From: Rhytidiadelphus loreus
Taxonomy: Eukaryota > Streptophyta > Bryopsida > Hypnales > Hylocomiaceae
Direction: 5' to 3'
DNA: 64,000 nucleotides
Assembly (NCBI GenBank): GCA_947034895.1
Contig: OX344764.1
Coordinates: 2,666,001 to 2,730,000 of the forward strand
The position numbers and the translations under genes are program-made. Numbering within the stretch: position 1 is the first letter of the stretch; each line of letters begins with the position of its first letter. Below are positions 48,229 to 57,058 of this stretch, in pieces. The notes below the pieces were generated by a model. It had not been told where the DNA came from and did not search any database. It was given only the letters and a program-made list of their open reading frames with translations.

Positions 48229-49172
48229 TTAACCCTTCACCGCCCAGACTTGGTTTGCGTGAGTACACGCAATGAGGTGGACTGTGGAAGAATCGGAGCC
48301 CAGATAGTGGTGACAGTGGAATTTTGTGAATCCACCGTTGGGTACTCGGGGATAACTTTATGGCGATGCAACATTCGCTGAAAAATTAGGAATTGTGAGG
48401 TTGGATTTGAAGATTATAATACTTCATCAAGCCCGAACCATGCTGGAGACTACGTTTTTTTTCAGTTTTGCAGAATGATTTCCACAAATTCGGTACACAA
48501 ACAAACGTGTTTCGGGACAAGCATGACACTGATTCATTGAGCCCACAAATGCAACTCAGTGCTGGAAAAAAAAATGCAAACGACTTGAAAACAATCCCAC
48601 AGGAAGAATTGAAAGGTGGCAATCTCTGCAGGGGTGACCGGGAGAAACCGGGAGATGGTCGCCGTTGATACGGGATACTGCCGGTACACGGAGGTAGACG
48701 ATAGAAGGTAGTAAACATATAAAATCCTACAATGAAGAAATTGGGGAGGGAAGTTGAAATCCGTAAGACAAAAGGGGACGTGCAATACAGATGTGAAGTT
48801 CAAAATTTCGCCGCCAAAGTCTGCAAAACCCAACTACTTCGCTACGGCTACATCTATGATCTTGATGAGAAGGACAACTAAATTTGCCGAGAAGTCTTGC
48901 CGCCCAACTGTGCTGGCCTACACAAAAAATGGTCACCAACCCACTCACGCTACGAGGTAAGCTACAGTCTACCGGGAGCAACGCAGCTGCATCAGTCGTC
49001 CACTGGACTACGAGGTGGTGAACCTGCCCAAAAGTCAGAGTCAAAACGGGGTTGGAAGTGGGGAGTCTTTACTCGCGCGCGCCTGCCGCTTCGATTCAGA
49101 GACCCTAGCTCTGGTATAGGGCTTGTCGCCACCATCCACACTACAGGCAATGAACAACACAAAATCAGTTAG

Positions 49173-50996
49173 TCACCTATGATGCTGTCGTTCTGCAAAT
49201 TCGGAAGCACGCAATGCCCATTTCTTGGACGAGTGCACCTTTGCAAAGCAGGGCTCCTGGCACATAAACACAAAGCCACACGCCATGCAGTACCCAGCTT
49301 GCTTTCGCTTGCAAGCACAGCACCTCCGACAGATGTGGGCGTGGGTCTACATGTAGTGCAAAGCAGAAGGATTCCGATTCCAAGTCGTACTTGTTCTAGG
49401 CAAAGAGACCTTAGGCAGTATGAGTCCAAAAGCTACCTGATACATAAAATCTACTCTATGCACTCTCCTCTCTCCCCTAGCACGTCGGTCATGACGAAAA
49501 CAAACCCATGAATTGTGGAGAACGGAATCTACAAAGAACATGAGATACTTGTGCCACCACTTGTTGCTGTGGAACTGCGTTGTATAATCTTGCCGCATTT
49601 GATCTACAAGATCAACGCCACGCATATTGCATTGGTATTCCGCTTGTTGTGGAGTGGTTGGAATCTCTTCCTTCACTCCCTTCAACCATCTGCGAGCAAG
49701 AGCAGGCCCTGTAGCATTGGCAAACGTGCTCAAGAATGCTACTGGTTTGGAATCATACCAAACCGAGGCAGCCATTTTTCCACTTGCATGAGTCGCCCAA
49801 AATAGTGTGGATCTTGGGTGCTCCCCTTTCTTGAAGCCCGTGAAACTTGAAGGAAAGCCTATTCGCCCTCCCTTCACGGTTCCTGTAGCGAAGATACCTC
49901 GTCGGAGCAAGCCATCAAACAGGGAAGGGGAGTAGAAAAAGTTGTCGACACAAACGCTGTGGCCGCGGTTTTGGAGTCCAGCTGTCAACTGGTGGACTAC
50001 TCGCTCGCCCAAGCCCACTTTTGACTCTCCAGGTTTCTTCCCAAGGTAAGGAATTACATTCCAAATATAAGCAGATTTAGGGCACACCGCAGCCCAAATT
50101 TTAAATCCGTAGCGCGTAGGTTTTGCTGGCATGTATTGTCGACATGGCGAGCGGAAGCCACGGTAGGCGACCATAATCTCATCACACGTCACCCACTTTT
50201 GTGGGTTGTACAGTCGCTGCGACACCGAGACAAAATGCTCCAACAACCATCTAACCTTGAACAACTTATCATACAGAGGGTCTTCCTTGTCTCTACACGC
50301 GGTTCTATTATCTACACAGTGAATGCAGCGTAGAAGACTCTCAAAACGATTTCTAGAAAATACCATGGGAATTACCCCACACCGCCAAAAAATATCCTCT
50401 CGCCAGTAATCCCGAATTGACGGAGAAGTTTTCAAGCCCATCAAAATCGTCACTCCAAAAAAAGCTCGAATCTCCAATCTTGTCGTTGCAGTCCATCCTG
50501 GGCCCCCGTTAGACCCTGCTGGCCTACCTCTCCGTCTAGGGTCAGTGAGATTTGTGCATTGTTGCAGGGCATAGGCATTGGTCTCCAAGACAATGCGATC
50601 AATACACACATCATCAAGCCACCGGTCAAAGAACGACCGTGGCATGGGCTTATTTCGACTATGTCGTTGCGTAGGTCCCGGGAACGGACCAGTGAAGGTA
50701 CCTCGGTCACCAATCAGCAGCGGCCGTGTCTGGTCCCACTCAGAATCACGATACAAGTGCCGAATCCTCTCAACAGCAGCGGCTTGCAAGGGGTCAACAA
50801 ACGTATATTCTTGGTATGCGGTGATGTCAAAAGCATCATCCTCACTATCCCGTGAAGCTTCCTCATCAAGCAAAAGCCAATCAGAGTTATTTTCGTCGGA
50901 TGAGTTGTTACCTGTAAAGTCTGCGAAGTCTGGCACCCAAGCCGTGTCCCGAGAATCTGTGGTCCACTCGTTGCTGCCGTCGACAATGCTGAGCTA
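49173..50996 (-). pseudogene. piggyBac transposase: DDD core and C-terminal zinc finger, split by TAG
   Basis: The main block, 50,936-49,347, gives 529 residues with the DDE_Tnp_1_7 pattern. Catalytic aspartates are D252 (VTCDEIMVAYRG), D331 (VCVDNFFYSP) and D442 (NMRGVDLVDQM), spaced as in piggyBac (family positions 268, 346 and 447). After LHYM comes TAG (49,347-49,349). The same frame then continues for 57 sense codons to TGA at 49,173, encoding a cysteine-rich domain (CRRCCACKRKQAGYC, CGFVFMCQEPCF) of the kind that binds piggyBac ends. Upstream the same frame is open to a second TAG at 50,994-50,996. So the core is intact but the DNA-binding finger is cut off unless the stop is read through or spliced out. 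Both stops fit CAG to TAG. Confidence 0.85.
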
Positions 50997-51992
50997 TGTT
51001 GGTCCAATGAGTGGTTGTGGTAGTGTGCTGAATTCATCCCCACTCCCCGAAATTGAGATTGGGTCGTAAGATTCGTCCACTCCCAGGCCCACTTGGTTTT
51101 GCAAATGCCCGATTGAGCCTTCCTCTTCACTCCTGGGAGTCCTCACCTCGTCTGTTGCAGTGACTGTCGTTGGTGCAGCTGGTGTTACCACCAATTGTGG
51201 ATGCCAATCGAGCTCCAGATTCCTTTCACTATCATGTTTTGGCGGCTCTTCAACCGCAAGGTCAGTGATTGATTCTCCGTATTCGCCTTCAGTAACTACG
51301 CTATCAAACACACTTTGTAGATTCATGGCGAGGCCGGGCACAAGTACTTGAGCTCCAATCTCCCTCGTCTTCTCCAAAGGGGATAATTGACCTCTCGTAG
51401 GATGCGCTTGTTGGATACGCCTACCTGTGACGGATCCACCCCGCCTCGCCCGCCCAGATCCCGGAGACTGTGAGGGCGACCGGGAGTAGTATTGCTCCCA
51501 TAGGACACATGCATTGTCGACATCGAATGCCTGGTGAAACAGACCGCAAGCAGGGCAATTCCTTGCTGCCGAATTCTGTTGTGTTGAAGATCGCAGAAGA
51601 GGGGGCGATGTTGGGGTGGGCACTATTTCAAGCACTACCCACCCTCTAGGCTTCCGCGGGAGTTTGGCATTACCCCGCTTGCCATGCCCTGCCCCTCCTG
51701 CCGGCACACTCCCTTCCCCTATTTCAGTGGTCACCAAGCCTAATCCAAAATTCCCTACACTCAAATCTTGTAAACCCAAATCACTTCTCCTTTCCAGTAC
51801 CCCAATACTCTCTCCTCTCTCCCCAAGCTCATTGTTTTGTACCCCTTCCCTTGCCTCAATCGAATCCCCCTTGCCTCCCTTTCGTTGCCCGATCTGCCTT
51901 CCTCGCCCACCTCGTTTTGGGCCACCTCGCCCCGCACGATCACTGGCACTTGGGACGTCGTTTTGGACTTTCACAAGTGTTGTCTGCGTCAT
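50994..51992 (-). CDS. N-terminal companion frame of the piggyBac transposase
   Basis: 332 codons from ATG 51,992 to TAG 50,994-50,996, in exactly the same frame as the transposase block that follows. The start is basic and Gly/Arg-rich (GRGGPKRGGRGRQ, about residues 22-34). The middle has a CPACG..C segment (about 145-165) and the end is acidic and Ser/Thr-rich, like the acidic start of the transposase block. It probably represents the N-terminal extension of one 940-codon transposase interrupted by a stop; a separate transposon protein is the alternative. No homology is recognised. Confidence 0.6.
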   Translation of the reverse strand: MTQTTLVKVQNDVPSASDRAGRGGPKRGGRGRQIGQRKGGKGDSIEAREGVQNNELGERGESIGVLERRSDLGLQDLSVGNFGLGLVTTEIGEGSVPAGGAGHGKRGNAKLPRKPRGWVVLEIVPTPTSPPLLRSSTQQNSAARNCPACGLFHQAFDVDNACVLWEQYYSRSPSQSPGSGRARRGGSVTGRRIQQAHPTRGQLSPLEKTREIGAQVLVPGLAMNLQSVFDSVVTEGEYGESITDLAVEEPPKHDSERNLELDWHPQLVVTPAAPTTVTATDEVRTPRSEEEGSIGHLQNQVGLGVDESYDPISISGSGDEFSTLPQPLIGPT

Positions 51993-52077
51993 CTCGGGGA
52001 TGGCAAGACTTTCGCCCTCTGAATTGTTCCTAGCTGATGCTAATGCTCATCGAATCCGCCCCCGTTGTTGAGGCGGC

Positions 52078-52731
52078 CTAGCGTCCAGATTCGCTGCAGC
52101 GTGTGCCCTCGCTTGGCTCTTCATGATTTCCCAAATCCGGCCAATGTTGGATCCATAAAAACAAGTTGAGCCACGCTGGAATCCCATAAGGATCTCCTTC
52201 AGGATATTGCTGCGTCCAATTGAGCAACCTCCCAATATGACGACGGCACAAGTACCGCCAATCTCGATTCGAGGGCTTGCTACTCCAGTGATGGTTTCGC
52301 CACGGCTGAGGCAACGACAAGAGAAAGTCCTCTTGCAAACAATTTACAATTTTCTGAGCAGTGGACTTGGAAGCACCTCTCTCGAGTGCCCACTGGAAGA
52401 GCTTGTCTTGCAATTCAAAAACCTCTACTTGTGTAGCACGTCCCGACCATAATGCAGTCGTCATTTTGAAGCCCAAAATCAAACAAAAAAGAAATCCCAC
52501 GACGTCAAGGGGTTGTGAGGGAAAGTAGTGCGCCGGCGTGCTTGCTTCTACTCGGCAGTCCTTCAAAGCTACTTCTTCCTCTATGCATTTGCAAACATGA
52601 TGAAGTCGAAGCCACTCGCCACTCTCCCTCTTCATATTGCCTCCGCGCTGTACAAAAGCACCCTCGGATTCTCTCCCAAATTCGTGTAGGGAAGGGTACA
52701 ATACGGTCCAGAGCGAATCAGAGCAATTCAT
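52078..52731 (-). CDS. Unidentified frame inside the piggyBac element
   Basis: 217 codons on the minus strand ending in TAG, in a different frame from the transposase. The segment from KMTTALWSGRATQVEVFELQ onward is tryptophan-rich (RNHHW, RDWRYLC, LNLFLWIQHW) and reads like a helical DNA- or protein-binding domain. The first 90 residues are less convincing. It lies between the right terminal repeat and the transposase, where an accessory exon or second transposon gene could sit. Family not recognised. Confidence 0.4.
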   Translation of the reverse strand: MNCSDSLWTVLYPSLHEFGRESEGAFVQRGGNMKRESGEWLRLHHVCKCIEEEVALKDCRVEASTPAHYFPSQPLDVVGFLFCLILGFKMTTALWSGRATQVEVFELQDKLFQWALERGASKSTAQKIVNCLQEDFLLSLPQPWRNHHWSSKPSNRDWRYLCRRHIGRLLNWTQQYPEGDPYGIPAWLNLFLWIQHWPDLGNHEEPSEGTRCSESGR

Positions 52732-53181
52732 CGGTCATTCTCACGTTTGCAGGACTGAAATCGACCAAATCGCTCCCTCCTTACTACAGCTCCATTGTCC
52801 GGAAACCTAAACCGTCCGCAGTTCCGCACCGCAATTGTGTCCCCGCCTCGTAAGTTGGATCCGAGGCCATCGGTCTCCAACCGGCTGTCCCCGGTCACAT
52901 TTGTGACATTTTTGGCAAACTACCATGTCCCACGTTTTAGTGACGCTAATCCGACAGCTCCATCTGACATTGCTAGGTTGCGATGCCTCCACCAACACCG
53001 CGTAAAGCCCACAAATTCCATTCTCGACCTCTTCAGCTTTCAAGCTGCCCGATCCTGATTCCCTGTGAGGCTGAGTAGGGCACTTTTCAATTCTCAGCGG
53101 CCAGAATCCGTCCCCTTGGGCGGTATAGGGTTAAGTTAGTTCGACATGATCTCACCCTACTATTTCTTAACTGCAATTAAA

Positions 53182-53313
53182 CCTCTCTAATTCTACACTC
53201 TGTAATTGCACATTCAGTATACAATATGTCCTGAGAATCTCTCATATTGTGTGCACAACTGATTGGTCAAGAGCCTCCTGAGGCAGTGCAATTACAGAGT
53301 GTATTTAGAGAGG
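53182..53313. mobile_element. 132-bp MITE beside the piggyBac right end
   Basis: CCTCTCTAATTCTACACTCT at 53,182 and its inverse AGAGTGTATTTAGAGAGG at 53,313, with arms of about 29 bp including TGTAATTGCAC / GTGCAATTACA. It starts 48 bp outside the piggyBac TTAA. Confidence 0.75.
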
Positions 53314-53563
53314 ATTGAGTGGTGACAGCTGATGTATCTAAATGATCGGATACACCATTGGATCGATACAGTATCAAGTTGGTGGGTTGCAGGTCTATAG
53401 AAATGTCTCTTTTATCATATTTCATGGCACAGAACTTCCTACTGTAGGAGTTTGAAAAAATACACTTGGTACCATTGAGTCACTAGTGTGCGTGCACTTC
53501 CAGCTGAAAATCACATGCAAATTCATAGTTACTCCCTTTTTCCCTCTGAAAACCTCCAAATCA

Positions 53564-53673
53564 GGCACAATTTGTGTCATACTGAAAAGCTCCATTTATT
53601 AATTTCGACCATTGAATAGGCTCAATTTGTGTCCCACTAGAAAATCTCCGTTTATTGAGTTTGACCATTGAAT
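53564..53673. repeat. 55-bp tandem duplication
   Basis: GGCACAATTTGTGTC (53,564) and GGCTCAATTTGTGTC (53,619) start two units, each ending GACCATTGAATA. Confidence 0.85.
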
Positions 53674-56127
53674 AAGTGTTTGTTGTATTGAATGACCTTG
53701 TGGGGGCAAGTGGACGTTGATTAGGAGCATTCATCTTCTAGCAAGCTTGGCCTTGTCCATATGAGGCACCTTATAACTTGTTGCTTCCTCAAATAATTGT
53801 ATTGATGATGGACTTGCACTTGGGTGCTATGAAAATTTGTTCATATAGGGGGCTAGGTTTCCTTGGGCCAGGTTTCCTTGTAGTGGGTATTTAGGTTGGG
53901 AGCAAATATTTATAGAATCCCATTTTTGCCACCAATCTTTAAATCATCAAGAATGACAAGCTAGCAGCATTTATATATGATGCTCAAATATGATACTTTC
54001 TATTGATGGATTTGGGGTGCCTAAGTTGGAGATTTTTTGTCTTTTCCACCAATTATTTTCTCCATGTTAGTGAATAAATTATAGAGTAGTTTTCTCTCTT
54101 TAAGACAATGGTTTAGGATTTTTTTTCATGCTTTACTAATTGGCATTTGATTTCATGTGATGATTGTACTCCTTACTCATGGTTTCCAAGAATCTTCTCA
54201 AAGAATTTGCTTTGTATTCATCAAAAATCGGAATACTAAATGATTAATATTCTTCTTTTTTCAATATTATCTTCATTAGGTTGCTTGGTGTCTACAAATA
54301 CAACTATTTTTTTTTCCAAAATAATGATTATATTTTTTCTACAATTGCATACACAAAATTAAGGTTCAATAAAACTTCAATATACACCAAGGGTGCTAAT
54401 ATGTTAGCATGGGATCATAAGCACATGAGCCTAGGAATTAAGACACCTATGTTATAGATACACATATTATAGGTGTGTATGTTATAATCACCTTCAATGG
54501 CTGTAGGGTATCTATTTATACTTAGGCACCAAGTTCATATGCTTACATGCTAGCATTGTTGAATACACATTTAGAATATATGTTAAAACAAACATATCAA
54601 GATTATTTTCCAAGATACATTTCAAGTAAGAGTAAAATATTATAGATTCTTTGTCTATAAACAAGTTCACAAATTTTGCAAATATGTAAGTAAGGAGAGA
54701 TGCCACAATGGAATAGTAGCCCCCAAAGGTATAGAAATTACAAAGAGTTGTTTAGAAAATGAAGTGTTCTTTAGAAAACAAAGGAAGTTGTAGAATTGAT
54801 AAATAAAAATATTAAATATTAATTGTGGAAAGTTGTATAGCCTATGAAGAAGAGTGTCAAAACTTTTGCAAATGACTCTTGTTGAAACCTTGGAATACCT
54901 CATTTCAATTTTTAAGTGTTAAATCCTTTAGGTTTCCCAAAACAACTTTTCCGACACTATATACTTTGTGATAATTCCCAATTTTTCTTAGATGTTGATA
55001 AGAGTGGACTTAAATCAAGAACACATACAGAAAAACAAATCAAATCAACTTCCAACATTTCACATATATCATTTTTTTGCTTGTTGGTGCAAAACTAGTT
55101 GGATAAGTTGGTCAAGTTGTTGATATATGAGTGACATGAGTTGATGCAATCATTGGTGATTTAAAGGTACAAAATATTTTTGAAAAGGTGACAAGTCTCT
55201 CCCCAAAATTCTATTTAAATGAATATGCCTACCAAGTATTTCAAGGACTCTCTATCATTCAAAATCCTTCCATTAGATTTGTGTCTTGGGTTCTATATTC
55301 CTAGTCAAGTACCTTTGCTCCAAATGAAATAGAGACCCTATGGATTTTAATCAAGAATATCGTCAACTAAAGGCACCATCAAATTTCTTAAGGTGTCTAC
55401 ACCTACTACAAATACATTATGGTTTGCTAAACTATTTGCAACAAGCATTGATTTTGACGATGAAACTCTCATAACATTATCCAATACTAATAGTAGGGTA
55501 TCTTTTAGTGCTTCTTGTCAAATTAATAATGTCTTGCCTCAAGCCGCTTGCGCTTACGTCTTTGTACTATTCTTTCTTGCAATAATTATTTGTGTCCAGA
55601 AAAAAAAAAAAAAAAAAAAATTTAATAACATCCATTCATGGACATGGAGAAATTACAATTGAGGAAGAACATTGAGTGATTGGTGTCACTTTCTTCTCAT
55701 TGTAAATTTAGAGACTTGCTCCACATACACGATCCTAACATTCCCTTTTTCATTTGTTAATTGAAAGCCTAACTTCTGACAAAAGATCAATTAATATTCT
55801 ACCTCCTCTTTCATTAAGGGAAATCTTTTGCCTCAATGAATACTATTATATTGGGTACATCATAACCAGTTGTGGACTTTCCAACGCTAACGTGGCACCG
55901 TCCCATTGGCAACCCATTACCATTGCTATTACAAGTTGCAACTCATAACCTTCTTTCCTCTCAACTTGCTTCCTACACCCTTGCATCATGAAGATCAAAA
56001 CTTGCAATTGAAAAATATACAACCGATTATGTACGATAACCTATTCACCGCTAGCGCAGCTCATTGATTATCTAATACATATTTTATGTCGCAACTAGAG
56101 CACCATCACAAATTTGTCACTCGTACC
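53674..56127. other. AT-rich intergenic sequence with a poly-A tract
   Basis: A run of about 20 A at 55,600-55,620 may mark the 3' end of a retroposed sequence. The preceding frame 55,393-55,662 reads into it and shows no recognised domain. No gene supported. Confidence 0.45.
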
Positions 56128-56520
56128 TTAGGTACAGGCATAAGTGCCTGATCCTTGCAAATTACAATCACCTGAAGCTGAAAATGAACAAGGGCATGTA
56201 CATGAACAATTGGATGGTGCATGAGCCTTCACTTGGGATGCGAAAGTCAGTAATTCATGTGGACGACGTGCGTTTGAAACTCCGGTTATACACAAACACT
56301 TGCCAAGGAAATCACAGCTTGAGAGAATTCCTGAAGCTGTACGCGGAATTGCGGAACAAAAATTTGTACAAAAGCAAGATTCATTGGGAAGAATCATTGG
56401 AGCGCCTATTGGAAGCCTTGAATCATTCAATAGAGGCTCGAGTCTAATTGCTATGATACAACCTTGCGTCATTAATAACAATAGCATTGAAATAAATAAT
56501 ATTAACTTAATAGTAGCCAT
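56128..56520 (-). CDS. Small cysteine-rich secreted protein
   Basis: One exon, 130 codons plus stop. Residues 1-24 (MATIKLILFISMLLLLMTQG) form a clear signal peptide. The rest holds 12 cysteines, in two clusters: SCFCTNFC..SSC..KCLC, then after about 25 residues NCSCTCPC, DC and AC. An even number suggests disulfide bonding. The size and layout fit secreted cysteine-rich peptides (defence or signalling), but the spacing matches no family I recognise. It stands alone in AT-rich sequence; an intact frame with signal peptide and many cysteines argues against chance. Confidence 0.6.
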   Translation of the reverse strand: MATIKLILFISMLLLLMTQGCIIAIRLEPLLNDSRLPIGAPMILPNESCFCTNFCSAIPRTASGILSSCDFLGKCLCITGVSNARRPHELLTFASQVKAHAPSNCSCTCPCSFSASGDCNLQGSGTYACT

Positions 56521-57058
56521 GATAATAATTTATGTGAAGTGAAAAAATTATTATTTTATGGATTGAAAAAGAAGGCCTTATTCGTTAAATTGAGACAAAT
56601 GGTGGTCTCATTTTAATACCCTCCTGTATTCAAAATTAAAAAGCTTTCATTAAATTGAGACTATTCAATAAATTGAGAATTTCCAACGTCAAAATGCAAG
56701 TTCGCTTGACTTGCTTTGGTTTGGAAAAAAGAGAGAATGCAATATAAACAATGTCATTTATTTTCATTCAAGAAACAACAAGAAATGAAACAAAATATCA
56801 TCAAATGAAACATATCTTTAGATTGAGACTTGCATGTCTTAAGTGACAAATAGCCTTTACACTGTTGGTACACAATCTTTCACATGAAAAAAATAGGTAG
56901 ATAAAAATAAAATCAAAATGAATGCATTGGATTAAGAATATAGTAAAGTAATAATATGAAGAAAAACTATTAATAGAAAAAACATTAGAGACAATTGCAC
57001 ACTACCGTATAATAGAAGTCTATTTATAAAACTACTAAACTATTCATCTTCGCACCAT
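56521..57058. other. Spacer between the cysteine-rich gene and the DUF7869-type gene
   Basis: AT-rich; the TTAAATTGAGAC / ATAAATTGAGAA phrase recurs three times (56,595-56,690). No gene seen. Confidence 0.4.

Larger units (their letters stand above)
48229..53134 (-). mobile_element. Complete piggyBac-superfamily transposon, 4.9 kb
   Basis: TTAA occurs at both edges (48,229-48,232 and 53,131-53,134), the target duplication diagnostic of piggyBac. Terminal inverted repeats are CCCTTCACCGCCCA at 48,233 and, inverted, CCCTATACCGCCCA ending at 53,130 (12 of 14 match). Inside, on the minus strand, lies a DDD transposase with a C-terminal cysteine-rich domain, in one long frame with two TAG codons, plus a further unidentified frame nearer the right end. 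The element is far more GC-rich than its surroundings. A 967-bp element with the same ends lies at 31,647-32,613. Confidence 0.93.

Noticed and set aside
55393..55662. 89-residue frame with a hydrophobic stretch and a lysine run
   Set aside because: The lysines come from a poly-A tract and no domain is recognisable; a retroposon remnant is more likely.
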